NCBI GenBank assembly: GCA_000472185.1
Contig: AVDB01000003.1
Location: 248,001 to 312,000 of the forward strand
DNA: 64,000 nucleotides
Source: Rhodobacteraceae bacterium HIMB11
GTDB lineage: Bacteria; Pseudomonadota; Alphaproteobacteria; Rhodobacterales; Rhodobacteraceae
Direction: 5' to 3'
In this document: positions 47,547 through 56,725 of the stretch, piece by piece
Position numbering within the stretch: the stretch's first letter is position 1
How the letters are laid out: each line of letters begins with the position of its first letter
Notes under the pieces: generated by a model
The model's input: only the letters and a program-made list of their open reading frames with translations
Told to the model about the DNA's origin: nothing
Database searches by the model: none
Position numbers and translations under genes: made by a program

Positions 47547-50003
47547 TTAGACGGGGAGCGTGCAGGCCCCTTGTGTCACATCCTGCGTCATCACAATATC
47601 TGTTGATGAAAACCCGATGTGCAGGGTGTATGTCCCCCCGTTCACTCGCCAGCATTCTGAACCAACATCAAAATAGGCAAAATCACGAGGAGAAAGCGTT
47701 AAATTCACCGTGGTTTTTTCACCCGCCTTCAAGGCCACTTTTGCAAAGGCACGCAGTTCTTTTTCAGGGCGATCAACGGCCGCGCCATGATCTGAAAGAT
47801 AGAGTTGCACAACACTCGATCCGTCGCGGTTCCCGATGTTCGTTACGTCAACAGACACCACAACATCTTTGTCATTTGCACGCGTAAAGACATTCGATAG
47901 CGAAAATTCAGTATAGCTGAGCCCATGGCCAAATGGGAACAAGGGTGTGATCCCGTGTTTTTCGTAATGACGATAACCGACAAAAACACCCTCGCCGTAT
48001 CGCACTGTTCCTGCAGCACCCGGATATATTTCGGGGTCTTGGCTGTGGCTTGGGTTATCCTCCCATCGCGCGGGAAAGGTTTGCGGCAAACGGCCACCGG
48101 GATCGACATCCCCAAACAGGACATCGGCAATCGCGTTTCCACATTCTTGGCCTGGATACCAAGTTTGTAATACTGCCGGGGTCTGTGCAACCCATGGCAT
48201 TTCCACGGGTCCACCCGTTTGCAGAACAACAACCGTATTGGGATTTGCGGCACAGACGGCAGAGATCAAGGCGTTTTGGTTGCGTGGCAGGTCGATGTTT
48301 TCCAAATCGGACCCTTCTGTATCCCATTCGCCCGAACGGCCCACAAAAACCACAGCGGTATCGCAGCGCGCTGCCGCAGCAACCGCCGCATCAATTTCGG
48401 TTTGGCCAAGGACGCGCGACACACCAAAACGGAACGCCGTGAAATACAAATTGTCCGCGGGTTTGGTGCGCAAGTCCATCACTACGGAAACGGTCTGCCC
48501 CGCGCTTAGGGTGACATTTCCTGTGCGCTCATCGCAGCCCTCTTCAAAGAACGTGCGCCCCTTGCTCCACGTGTCCCACGCATCAACAACCAATGCGCCA
48601 TCAACGTAAAGTTTCGCATACCCCGCAGCGTGCAGGCCAAAACTGTGTTCCCCGTCTTCTGACGCGGTGAAGGTTCCAGACACGCGGACGGAAAAAGCGT
48701 TTGAATTGACTTTGCCTTCGGCCACCTCTTCATGCCAGAAAACCACTGATCCATCGATTGTATCGGTGTGTACCGCAGGTCCGCGCAAGTCTTCATTATC
48801 GAAATATTCTACGTGGAATTCACCCTCGATCACAGGTTCCCAACGGTGATTTGCGCATCCCTTGGCAAATTTGATGCGGTCCTGACCGATGCGCTGGATC
48901 ATGCCATCCAGCGGGGTGATCCGATAATGTGGGTTTAATTGCGCCGATCCGCCCCCCATGATTTGTGCAACATCTGCGTTGGGACCAATCACCGCAACTG
49001 TGCCGCTGTCGGGGTTTAGCGGCAGTGCGCCATCATTCTTCAACATGACCGTTCCTGCAGACCCTGCCTGTCGGATGAGGGCACGATGTTCGGGGTGATT
49101 GTCTGCATGTTCTTCAAAGGGTCGATGATCAGACAAGGAACCGACACGTTCCATCAATCGCAACATGGCAAGCGCACGTTCACGCACTATTTCTACACGC
49201 ACCAATCCATCGTGGACCGCCTGAACCAATTTGGCACCCCGATCGCGCGTTGGACCCGGCATTTCCAAATCCAATCCTGCATTCACCGTGGGGGCCGTTG
49301 TGCGAGATCCGAACCAATCGGACATCACAACGCCATCACAGCCCCATTCGTCGCGCAAAACCTTGGTCAACAGCCATTCGTTTTCGGCGGTGTAGATGCC
49401 ATTTAGTTTGTTGTAGGAGGACATTATGCCCCAAACGTCCGCCTCTTTAACGGCCGCCTCAAACGGGCGCAGGTACACCTCACGCAGTGTGCGTTCATCA
49501 ATGGCCGAATTGATTGTGGTTCGCTCAATCTCGGATTCATTCCCGATGAAATGTTTCACTGTCGCGGCCACGCCGTTTCTCTGCAAACCTGTGATATAGG
49601 CCACAGCCAGATCGGCTGCCAATTCAGGATCTTCGGAATAGCATTCAAAATTCCGCCCGTTGGTGACCGTGCGATGCATATTAATCGTTGGACCCAGCAG
49701 CATATGCGCGCCCTTTGATTTCACCTCATCCGCGATAGCCGCACCAATGCGATGCACCAGATACACGTCCCATGTTGCGCCCAGTGCAATACCAACAGGA
49801 AAACAGGCAGCCGTCACCCCACCAATAATTGATCCACTGCCGCGCGCACCGTTGGGCCCATCTGTCACACGTAACTTTGCAATCCCCAACCGATCAATCG
49901 CGGGGGTCGACCAGTAATCGGCACCCGCAAGAATGGAAACTTGTTCCTCAAGCGTGAGAAGATCAATCAATTCATCGGCCGTTTTATGTGAAGTGTGCGT
50001 CAT
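47547..50003 (-). CDS. GH3 beta-glucosidase with PA14 domain
   Basis: About 818 residues. The GH3 N-terminal barrel carries RVTDGPNGARGSG, KHFIGNESEIERT and the nucleophile Asp in VVMSDWFGSRTT; the second GH3 domain follows; a PA14 sugar-binding insertion lies near residues 390-530 (VEYFDNEDLRG, SGTFTASEDGEHSFGLHAAG); a fibronectin III-like domain ends it. There is no signal peptide, so it probably acts on imported oligosaccharides or glycosides. ATG 50003 is preferred over 50033. Confidence 0.92.
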   Translation of the reverse strand: MTHTSHKTADELIDLLTLEEQVSILAGADYWSTPAIDRLGIAKLRVTDGPNGARGSGSIIGGVTAACFPVGIALGATWDVYLVHRIGAAIADEVKSKGAHMLLGPTINMHRTVTNGRNFECYSEDPELAADLAVAYITGLQRNGVAATVKHFIGNESEIERTTINSAIDERTLREVYLRPFEAAVKEADVWGIMSSYNKLNGIYTAENEWLLTKVLRDEWGCDGVVMSDWFGSRTTAPTVNAGLDLEMPGPTRDRGAKLVQAVHDGLVRVEIVRERALAMLRLMERVGSLSDHRPFEEHADNHPEHRALIRQAGSAGTVMLKNDGALPLNPDSGTVAVIGPNADVAQIMGGGSAQLNPHYRITPLDGMIQRIGQDRIKFAKGCANHRWEPVIEGEFHVEYFDNEDLRGPAVHTDTIDGSVVFWHEEVAEGKVNSNAFSVRVSGTFTASEDGEHSFGLHAAGYAKLYVDGALVVDAWDTWSKGRTFFEEGCDERTGNVTLSAGQTVSVVMDLRTKPADNLYFTAFRFGVSRVLGQTEIDAAVAAAARCDTAVVFVGRSGEWDTEGSDLENIDLPRNQNALISAVCAANPNTVVVLQTGGPVEMPWVAQTPAVLQTWYPGQECGNAIADVLFGDVDPGGRLPQTFPARWEDNPSHSQDPEIYPGAAGTVRYGEGVFVGYRHYEKHGITPLFPFGHGLSYTEFSLSNVFTRANDKDVVVSVDVTNIGNRDGSSVVQLYLSDHGAAVDRPEKELRAFAKVALKAGEKTTVNLTLSPRDFAYFDVGSECWRVNGGTYTLHIGFSSTDIVMTQDVTQGACTLPV

Positions 50004-50116
50004 GCTGCGTTCCATTACAGAGGTATTTGCCAAAGGTTTTACAACCCAGACCGTTTAAATTGTGGCCCAACTACCACTAGATCCTGCCCTGCGACAATAA
50101 GGTATCATTTATATTC

Positions 50117-50145
50117 TTGTAATTGAATGTAACAGAGACTAAATG
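50117..50145 (+). promoter_or_regulatory. Promoter of the candidate small RNA
   Basis: TTGTAA (50117-50122), a 17-bp spacer and TAAATG (50140-50145) would place the transcription start near 50150-50153, exactly at the base of the following hairpin. No protein gene follows on this strand. Confidence 0.5.
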
Positions 50146-50149
50146 CAGT

Positions 50150-50210
50150 GGTGTACATTAGTACACCTCCCTGTTGGACTGGCCCCGCATCATTTGCGGG
50201 GCCTTTTTTT
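50150..50210 (+). ncRNA. Candidate small RNA with two hairpins and a CCTCCC stretch
   Basis: About 61 nt. Hairpin 1 is GGTGTAC-ATTA-GTACACC (50150-50167). Then comes CTCCCTGTTGGACT, which with the preceding C gives CCTCCC, complementary to Shine-Dalgarno sequences. Hairpin 2 is GGCCCCGCA-loop-TGCGGGGCC (50181-50203), followed by seven T. The layout resembles the anti-SD alphaproteobacterial small RNAs (CcsR/cuckoo-like), but with a single motif between hairpins. It overlaps the last bases of the convergent PhyH gene. Confidence 0.55.
50181..50210 (+). terminator. Intrinsic terminator, plus strand
   Basis: A 9-bp perfect GC-rich stem (50181-50189 with 50195-50203) and a run of seven T at 50204-50210. 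As no plus-strand gene lies upstream for kilobases, it most likely ends the small RNA. Confidence 0.85.
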
Positions 50211-50997
50211 ATTCTGAATACAAAACTGGAAACTCTGGCGCATCAAAGGGCGTGCCCGGGGTGTAATCTAAATCGGGAAACGCAGGTGATGTGGTTCCAA
50301 GGCGTTTCGCAAAAACAGCGTCATCCCCAACCCAACGCATCGAAATCACACGACGGCGGTTTGGCGAGGCGTTGGCGGGAGCGCCGTGCAACGTGCGAAA
50401 GTTGAACGCAACCGCATCCCCTGGTTCCATTTCCCAACCCAGGATATCCAATTCATCCCGCAGGTTATCCACGTCAGGCACAGCCTCACTTGTGTCCCCT
50501 TCAAACAGGTCGGTTCCATCAAAACGCTGTGGTTTGAAATCTTTACCCCATTTGTGCGAACCCGCGATATATTCAATCGTACGTTCCCGCGGGATAGGAT
50601 CCAAGGGGACCCAAAAACTGACGCTTTGACGTCCTTCGCACAAGTAATAAGGCTGATCCTGATGCCATGGAGTGACGACCGAATTCCCGGGTTCTTTCAC
50701 CAGAATATGATCATGAAACACACGCGCGGTTTTTGATTGCATCAATTTTGCGGCCAATTCGGGCATAGCAGAGTCCCGTACCAATGCGCGATATCCATCA
50801 AACTGATCCCATACAACATAATCCTGAAAAAACGCTTGTCCCCCATCATCAGGGCGATAGGTTCGTTCGCGCCAACTGGGATTTTGCATGTTTTCTTCGA
50901 TTGCTTCACGAGCTGTTTCAACAAAATCCGCGAAAACACCTTTTAGCAACACAGCGCCGTTTTTTTGGAAATCGTCAATTTGGGATTGCTCAAGCAT
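50209..50997 (-). CDS. Phytanoyl-CoA dioxygenase family protein
   Basis: A 262-residue Fe(II)/2-oxoglutarate oxygenase. The metal-binding triad is visible as His-X-Asp in TPWHQDQPYYLC and His in FRTLHGAPANAS, followed by the 2-oxoglutarate Arg in RRRVISMRWVGDD. Family members hydroxylate small molecules. ATG 50997 follows GGAG. It is upstream of the GH3 gene on the same strand, with the small-RNA locus between. Confidence 0.87.
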   Translation of the reverse strand: MLEQSQIDDFQKNGAVLLKGVFADFVETAREAIEENMQNPSWRERTYRPDDGGQAFFQDYVVWDQFDGYRALVRDSAMPELAAKLMQSKTARVFHDHILVKEPGNSVVTPWHQDQPYYLCEGRQSVSFWVPLDPIPRERTIEYIAGSHKWGKDFKPQRFDGTDLFEGDTSEAVPDVDNLRDELDILGWEMEPGDAVAFNFRTLHGAPANASPNRRRVISMRWVGDDAVFAKRLGTTSPAFPDLDYTPGTPFDAPEFPVLYSE

Positions 50998-51056
50998 ATT
51001 TTTCTCCACCACTTTTCATTTGATGAATGCACAGGATATTTTCAGGTGCAATCGGA

Positions 51057-51413
51057 TTAAGTAACGCTCCAATCCTGACTTAGATCAGGAACAAAGGCTT
51101 CAATCACGCAGGTGGCCACCACGGTTGGGTTTTCGCCCGCGGTCGTTGTGATGTTATGACCGCCAAAGACAACGTTGATCTGCGGATTGCCACGCGGCAC
51201 TTCGGCCATCAGGCGATCAACATCAACTTGTTCTGGGTCTTGCACGCCAATCGTTACTTTGACGTTCATGACCGAATGATCCAAATCCAGTGAACGAAAC
51301 AGAATGATCGAACTATGCCGAATTGCATCGTTAAACGCCCTGAGTGCAGCCTTAGTATAATCCATCCCGTATAGGTCGGCACCCGACCCCATTTCCAAAA
51401 TCAACCGTTTCAT
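51057..51413 (-). CDS. Lin0512 family protein (first of a tandem pair)
   Basis: A 118-residue protein: MKRLILEMGSGADLYGMDYT, KAALRAFNDAIRHSSI and VMNVKVTIGVQDPEQVDVD. It is a paralog of the adjacent gene, which overlaps it as ATGA, so the two are cotranslated and may form a heteromer. The family is conserved and of unknown function. No signal peptide or membrane helix. Confidence 0.8.
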   Translation of the reverse strand: MKRLILEMGSGADLYGMDYTKAALRAFNDAIRHSSIILFRSLDLDHSVMNVKVTIGVQDPEQVDVDRLMAEVPRGNPQINVVFGGHNITTTAGENPTVVATCVIEAFVPDLSQDWSVT

Positions 51414-51775
51414 GCCGCACGCTCCTTTTTCGTGACATCCAGTGACACGATGATCGCTGCATGTGCGATAATTGCACTGGGTTGATCTGGTTTATTTGGG
51501 TTTGGAATGTCCAAGCCACCTTGCACGGCTGTGGCCGTTACGTTGCCATAGGGAAATTCCGCCTCAACCGCGGTTAGGTCAATAAGATCCGGATTTTGGC
51601 AGGCGATTTCTGCCTTGATCTGCATGCTGCTTTTTTCTGCGCCAAAGACTTCTACCAAATTGATCGAATTACGCCACAGGGCGTCACGCACTGCGCGGCA
51701 GGCGGCTTTGGTATAGCTTCCTGAACGCAGGGCACTGCCCACACCCAGTTCAAGGATCATTGGCAATTGGGACAT
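51410..51775 (-). CDS. Lin0512 family protein (second of a tandem pair)
   Basis: A 121-residue protein: MSQLPMILELGVGSALRSGS, YTKAACRAVRDALWRNSINL and MQIKAEIACQNPDLIDL. It aligns end to end with its neighbour: LELGVGSALRSGSYTKAA versus LEMGSGADLYGMDYTKAA. ATG 51775 follows AGGAAA; a longer frame to 51922 overlaps the next gene's start and is unlikely. Function unknown. Confidence 0.8.
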   Translation of the reverse strand: MSQLPMILELGVGSALRSGSYTKAACRAVRDALWRNSINLVEVFGAEKSSMQIKAEIACQNPDLIDLTAVEAEFPYGNVTATAVQGGLDIPNPNKPDQPSAIIAHAAIIVSLDVTKKERAA

Positions 51776-51915
51776 TTGATTTCCTGTTGCAAAGTTGAGT
51801 GACTTCAATTTACCCGTCCCCAAAATGAAAGCAATGCGTGATTTTCCGATTTGTCCGTGACCCCCAATGCGTTTCACGATATGTCGGGGAAAGAAATGAC
51901 TAACGGGCGATTTAG

Positions 51916-52365
51916 ATGACAAAGATTTACGTTGATGCTGACGCCTGCCCCGTCAAAGCAGAAGTGGAAAAGACTGCCACACGCCACAAAATTCCAGTAT
52001 TTATTGTCAGCAACGGCGGCATTCGCCCATCTCAAAACCCGATTGTCACAACCGTAGTTGTGGACCACGGCGCGGACGTGGCGGATCAGTGGATCGCCGA
52101 TCATTGCGGCACAGGGGATATTGTTGTCACATCTGATATTCCACTGGCCGCCCGTGCGATTGAACACGGATCACTTGTCGTAAAGCCCAATGGTGAAATT
52201 TTGACGCCAAAAAACATTGGGCCCGTATTAGCCGCGCGTGATTTGATGTCGGATATTCGATCGGCCGATCCGTTTTTTCAGGGTCGATCCAAAGCGTTTT
52301 CGAAATCAGATCGGTCCCGATTTTTGGATGCACTGGAGCGCGTTATTCGACAAAGCCAAAGATAA
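51916..52365 (+). CDS. YaiI/YqxD family protein (UPF0178, DUF188)
   Basis: A 149-residue protein with the family pattern KIYVDADACPVKAEVEK at the N-terminus, VVDHGADVADQWIADHC in the middle and VTSDIPLAARAIEHGSLVVK near the centre. The acidic residues suggest a PIN/NYN-like metal-dependent nuclease fold, though activity is not established. Divergent from the Lin0512 pair. Confidence 0.87.
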   Translation: MTKIYVDADACPVKAEVEKTATRHKIPVFIVSNGGIRPSQNPIVTTVVVDHGADVADQWIADHCGTGDIVVTSDIPLAARAIEHGSLVVKPNGEILTPKNIGPVLAARDLMSDIRSADPFFQGRSKAFSKSDRSRFLDALERVIRQSQR

Positions 52366-52437
52366 CGCGTCGAAAATTTCGGATGACAAGCTTTGGCCTT
52401 GCACTACCTTCGTCATAGCCAACAGTTTGGAGACCCC

Positions 52438-52815
52438 ATGGAAAAAGAGCCCTCACAAAATGTATTAGGTGGTGAGTTGATCCCCTGTTCAATGGATCCT
52501 GTGACAGGTTTCTTTCGCAATGGGTCCTGCGATACATGTGCAGAAGATCGGGGCAGCCACACGGTCTGCGCCATTATGGATAAAGAATTTTTGATGCTGT
52601 CCCAATATCTTGGAAATGATCTCTCTACCCCACGCCCAGAATACGGATTTCTGGGGCTAAAGCCTGGTGATCATTGGTGCCTATGTGCGGGGCGTTTTTT
52701 ACAAGCCTATGAAGAGGGCTGCGCACCCAAAGTTGTGCTAGAGGCAACGCATGCACGCGCATTGGATATTGTGCCACTTGATGTGTTGAAAGAGTGCGAA
52801 TTCAACCCTGCATGA
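52438..52815 (+). CDS. DUF2237 family protein
   Basis: A 125-residue protein. NVLGGELIPCSMDPVTGFFRNG and GSHTVCAIMDKEFLMLSQ and KPGDHWCLCAGRFLQAYEEG are the hallmark of DUF2237, with four conserved cysteines. ATG 52438 matches the usual family start. It overlaps the end of the convergent dehydratase by 14 bp. Function unknown. Confidence 0.87.
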   Translation: MEKEPSQNVLGGELIPCSMDPVTGFFRNGSCDTCAEDRGSHTVCAIMDKEFLMLSQYLGNDLSTPRPEYGFLGLKPGDHWCLCAGRFLQAYEEGCAPKVVLEATHARALDIVPLDVLKECEFNPA

Positions 52816-53077
52816 GGTCGAAACTTTGATCCAACACATTCGCCAGTTGGATATCCAACTCGGTCAGCGTACCTGCGTCATGTGTCGTAAGGCACACCTC
52901 TACACGATTGTAAACGTTTTGCCATTCTGGATGATGGTTTAGGGCGTCGATCTGATCAACAAGTGACGCCATCCACGCAATCGCCGCAGAAAAGCTTGGG
53001 AAGTGATATGTTTTGTTGGCGGAGTGACCATCGGGTGCAATTGTCCAGCCGCCCTCTTCCAGTATTTTGTTATCCAT
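52802..53077 (-). CDS. phhB: 4a-hydroxytetrahydrobiopterin dehydratase
   Basis: A 91-residue protein of the PCD/DCoH family that recycles pterin cofactors. YHFPSFSAAIAWMASLVD and LNHHPEWQNVYNRVEVCLTTHDAGTLTELD hold the active-site His-His-Pro and His of the fold. I chose ATG 53077, which gives the usual length; the frame is open to 53161. No phenylalanine hydroxylase gene is present here. Confidence 0.87.
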   Translation of the reverse strand: MDNKILEEGGWTIAPDGHSANKTYHFPSFSAAIAWMASLVDQIDALNHHPEWQNVYNRVEVCLTTHDAGTLTELDIQLANVLDQSFDLMQG

Positions 53078-53192
53078 GAGACTGTCCGTATAAGCATCTA
53101 TCCTATGAAGAATAAGCCGCGCGCACATATCTTCAACATTTGCAAAATGCGTAAATCCCATTACATCCAGTCAAAGTAAAAGGAAGAGGATC

Positions 53193-53633
53193 ATGCAAAT
53201 TTATCTATCAGGCGAAATCCACACAAATTGGCGCGACGAAATTATGGAACTGTGTCAGGGCTTGGATGTCACCTTCACCTCTCCTGTTTTGGACCACGCA
53301 GCCAGTGATGATTGCGGTGTCGCCATTTTGGGGGCTGAGGACAATAAATTTTGGCATGATAATAAGGGCGCCAAAGTAAACGCCATCCGCACGCGCAAAG
53401 CAATCAGTGATGCAGATGTCGTTGTGGTCCGCTTTGGCGAAAAATACAAACAATGGAACGCAGCGTTTGATGCGGGCTATGCAGCCGCGCTTGGAAAATC
53501 ATTGATCATTATGCATGGGGACGATCATCAGCACGCCCTGAAAGAGGTGGACGCCGCCGCGCTGGCCGTGACATCCACCCCAGAACAGGTTGCACAAATC
53601 CTGAAATATGTTTTGCACGGTGAACTCGGTTAA
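53193..53633 (+). CDS. YtoQ family protein
   Basis: A 146-residue protein: MQIYLSGEIHTNWRDEIM at the start, TSPVLDHAASDDCGVAILG and FGEKYKQWNAAFDAGYAAAL later. The fold resembles nucleoside deoxyribosyltransferase-like enzymes. Biological role not established. AAGGAAGAGG precedes the ATG. Confidence 0.85.
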   Translation: MQIYLSGEIHTNWRDEIMELCQGLDVTFTSPVLDHAASDDCGVAILGAEDNKFWHDNKGAKVNAIRTRKAISDADVVVVRFGEKYKQWNAAFDAGYAAALGKSLIIMHGDDHQHALKEVDAAALAVTSTPEQVAQILKYVLHGELG

Positions 53634-53711
53634 CACCTGCGATGTCGTAATTAAGCGGTTTTTCCTAAATCATTTGCGATTGGTTTGGTCCAAATAGATA
53701 AGGAACGGATC

Positions 53712-54446
53712 ATGAGATTTTCTGGGAAGACCGCGCTGGTCACAGGTGCCGCTGGTGGAATTGGGCAGTCAATTGTTGCGGGATTACGTGCAGAAGGCGC
53801 GCGTGTCGCTGCAGCAGATCGCGACAGCAGTGCCATTCCCGCTGATGCGCATTTGAACGGTGATCTATTAAACCCAGAATATTGCGATGGATTGATAACC
53901 GCGGCGGTTGCAGCATTGGGATCCATCGACATCATTGTGAACAACGCGGGCGTCATCACGCGCGGCACGATTGATGAAGCAACTGACGCTGATTGGGCGC
54001 TGTCCATGGGCGTCAATGTCGAAGCGCCGTTTCGTATTTGTCGCGCGGCGATCCCAGTGATGGCAAAACAGGGCGGTGGCGTTATCGTAAATACATCTTC
54101 GTGCTGGGGCGGCAAGGCACCTGGGCCCAACCACCCGCTTTATTGTATGACAAAGTCCGCGATTGCATCCATGACCGAATGTCTGGGCATGGATCACGGA
54201 CACCAGAATATTCGCGTCAATGCCGTCTGCCCGAACGAGGTGAACACACCAATGCTGCGTACAGGGTTGCGCGTACGCGGGTTTGATCCAGACACGGCCA
54301 TTGCGGAATTGGGTAAAACTGTGCCCCTTGGCCGTATCGCAGAACCCGAAGATATCGCCGATGTGGTGCTGTTTCTTGCTTCGGACCAGTCGCGCTACAT
54401 GACGGGCACATTGGTTGAGGTGAACGGCGGAAAGCCTGTGTCATGA
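53712..54446 (+). CDS. SDR family oxidoreductase
   Basis: A 244-residue short-chain dehydrogenase. TGAAGGIGQSIVAGL binds the nucleotide, NNAGVI lies near 80, and the catalytic Ser is in NTSSCWGGKAPG and Tyr-X3-Lys in YCMTKSAI. ATG 53712 follows AAGGAACGG. It overlaps the next SDR as ATGA, so the two are coupled. Substrate unknown, perhaps a sugar or sugar acid. Confidence 0.86.
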   Translation: MRFSGKTALVTGAAGGIGQSIVAGLRAEGARVAAADRDSSAIPADAHLNGDLLNPEYCDGLITAAVAALGSIDIIVNNAGVITRGTIDEATDADWALSMGVNVEAPFRICRAAIPVMAKQGGGVIVNTSSCWGGKAPGPNHPLYCMTKSAIASMTECLGMDHGHQNIRVNAVCPNEVNTPMLRTGLRVRGFDPDTAIAELGKTVPLGRIAEPEDIADVVLFLASDQSRYMTGTLVEVNGGKPVS

Positions 54447-55180
54447 TGCGGTTTGAAAACAAAGTTGCGCTTGTCACTGGCGGACGCAGCGGGATTGGAC
54501 AGGCCACAGCAAAACGCCTACGCGATGAAGGCGCAACCGTTATTACGGCGCAGCGAGCGATTGATCCAGACTTTCCATCAATCAGCGTCGATTTCGCCGA
54601 TGCCATCGCCACCAGCGCCGTGGTGGATCAGGTCGTTTCGACGCATGGTCAGTTGGACGTTTTGATCAACAACGCGGGCGTCATGCAAGAGGCCTATGCC
54701 GAGGATATGTCGCTTGACGATTGGATGCGCACAATCAATGTGAACCTGACTGCCCCGTTCCTATTGATCAAATCCGCACTGCCGCATTTGCGCAAAACAA
54801 AAGGGGCAATTGTGAACACAGGCTCAATCGAGGGGTTTGGATCAAACCCAATGCACGCAGCCTATGGCGCATCCAAGGCAGGATTGCATGGCCTGACCAA
54901 GGCAATTGCGGTGGATCATGGCAAAGATGGCATTCGCTGCAACGCCGTGGCACCTGGCTGGATCGACACGGATTTGAACGTGGATTACATCGAAAACATG
55001 CCCGATCCAGACGCCTTTCGCCGAGATATAGCCAAAATGCATCCCGTTGGCAGCACGGGCAAACCACAGGATGTTGCCGCCCTTATTGCCTTTCTTGCAT
55101 CAGATGACGCAGCCTTCATCACGGGTGAAATTTATCGTGTAGACGGCGGCAGGATGAGCAAACTAAGCCTGCCGCAATAA
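54443..55180 (+). CDS. SDR family oxidoreductase
   Basis: A 245-residue short-chain dehydrogenase, second of a coupled pair. TGGRSGIGQATAKRL, NNAGVMQEAY, NTGSIEGFGSNPMHAAYGASKAG (Ser, Tyr, Lys) and FITGEIYRVDGG are visible. It converges on the sulfatase. Two adjacent SDRs suggest sequential oxidation steps, perhaps of the same catabolic pathway as the flanking sulfatase locus. Confidence 0.86.
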   Translation: MMRFENKVALVTGGRSGIGQATAKRLRDEGATVITAQRAIDPDFPSISVDFADAIATSAVVDQVVSTHGQLDVLINNAGVMQEAYAEDMSLDDWMRTINVNLTAPFLLIKSALPHLRKTKGAIVNTGSIEGFGSNPMHAAYGASKAGLHGLTKAIAVDHGKDGIRCNAVAPGWIDTDLNVDYIENMPDPDAFRRDIAKMHPVGSTGKPQDVAALIAFLASDDAAFITGEIYRVDGGRMSKLSLPQ

Positions 55181-55195
55181 CGGCAGGCCATCGCT

Positions 55196-56725
55196 TTACG
55201 CCAACCCGACTTGGGTTCCATTGGGTTGAATATCCTCGGGCCGCTGTTCCAACATGGCAAACAAAGCCCCCTGAATATTTGCAACATTTGGATCGTCGTA
55301 GATGTTGTTCAATTCATGCGGGTCGTTTTCGAGATCATACATCTCGCCCGTTTGGGATTGATAATCATAAACCAATTTATGCGTTTTGGTGCGTACTGTC
55401 CGCAGGGAAAGCGCAACACCTGCGCGCGTCGGCAACAATTCCCATTCGTTCATCGCGAATTCACGACTGTCCCCATCCGTTTCAATCAACTTACGCAAGG
55501 ATGATCCGTGTTGGGGTAATTGCGCATCCGTTTGCGCATAATCACAAAATGTCGCTGTCAGATCCAGTGTTGAAACAGGATCCGCTACCCGTTTTCCAAC
55601 AGGCACACCTGGGCCCTTTACGATCATGGGCACCTTTAACAGGCCATCGTAATGCATTGGCCCCTTTAGGATCAGACCATGATCCCCCAACCAATCGCCA
55701 TGATCAGAAATGTAAATGACTATTGTATTTTCATCCAATCCCGCCTCGGCCAAGGCGATCATAATGCGGCCCACGTTGTGATCAATTAAGGATAATTGAC
55801 CATAGGTGTTGGCAATAATTTCGCGCAGCTGATCGTCACTTTGTTCGGATATGCGGCTATAGGATTTGCGCACCTCTGCATGCTTTTTCTCGCCCGCAGG
55901 TTCAGCCGTCAAAACCGCCTCGTGCCACCATGGACGTCCCTCAAAACTGCGGGTGCGATGCGTTGGCAAATCAACCTCGGCAGGATCGTGCAGGCGCGAC
56001 CAAGGTTCAGGGGCATCGAAGGGGTGATGGGGGTCAGGAAAGCTGATCCATGTGCAAAACGGGGTGTCCTGATCACGGGTATTTTTTAACCAATCAATCG
56101 CGCGATCAGCGGTCCATGTGGTGTTGTGCCATGCCGTTGGCAGTTTGGAATGCCACGTCTGTGCGGCCTCCTTCGTGTCGCCCGCATTTTCGCGGTAAAG
56201 GGCGTTTTTCTCGTCCCCTTTGCCATCGGCATAAAACCATTTTTCGTAATGCTGACCAGCGGGCGGTTTTTCAGGCAAAAACCAATTGTGCCCCACCAAC
56301 ATCATTTCAACGTGCTGAAATCCCATATAGGGCCCAAACCATGTATCAGGGTAATCCGCAGATGATTTCAAACATTCGGGCGTCGCTGTTTTTTCAAAAG
56401 TATGATAGGTGGAAAAATGCGCCTTGCCGAAAAACGATGTTTGATACCCAGCGGCAGAGAGTGATCCTGCAAACCCCTTTTCCCCAATCTCTGGGTTCAA
56501 ATCGATCCCGTTGTCGTGAACACCGTGCGTGCGGCACAACTGCCCCGTCAAGATTGAGGCGCGCGCAGGCTGGCAGACCACACAGGACGTGATGCAATTG
56601 TCAAAATGCGTACCTGATGCAGCCAATTCATCAAGATGGGGCGTTTTGACATTGCGCCCCTTAAACCCAAAACAATCTGCACGTTGTTGATCTGCCGAAA
56701 TCAGCAAAATATTCGGACGCGTCAT
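55196..56725 (-). CDS. Sulfatase (type I, Cys-formylglycine)
   Basis: A 509-residue arylsulfatase-type enzyme that hydrolyses sulfate esters. NILLISADQQRADCFG binds the metal; CVVCQPARASILTG holds the CxPxR signature whose Cys becomes formylglycine; ISDHGDWLGDHG has the metal-binding Asp-His. There is no signal peptide, so it acts in the cytoplasm, like choline-sulfatase. It overlaps the end of tctA by 4 bp and is the fourth gene of tctC-tctB-tctA-sulfatase. Confidence 0.92.
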   Translation of the reverse strand: MTRPNILLISADQQRADCFGFKGRNVKTPHLDELAASGTHFDNCITSCVVCQPARASILTGQLCRTHGVHDNGIDLNPEIGEKGFAGSLSAAGYQTSFFGKAHFSTYHTFEKTATPECLKSSADYPDTWFGPYMGFQHVEMMLVGHNWFLPEKPPAGQHYEKWFYADGKGDEKNALYRENAGDTKEAAQTWHSKLPTAWHNTTWTADRAIDWLKNTRDQDTPFCTWISFPDPHHPFDAPEPWSRLHDPAEVDLPTHRTRSFEGRPWWHEAVLTAEPAGEKKHAEVRKSYSRISEQSDDQLREIIANTYGQLSLIDHNVGRIMIALAEAGLDENTIVIYISDHGDWLGDHGLILKGPMHYDGLLKVPMIVKGPGVPVGKRVADPVSTLDLTATFCDYAQTDAQLPQHGSSLRKLIETDGDSREFAMNEWELLPTRAGVALSLRTVRTKTHKLVYDYQSQTGEMYDLENDPHELNNIYDDPNVANIQGALFAMLEQRPEDIQPNGTQVGLA

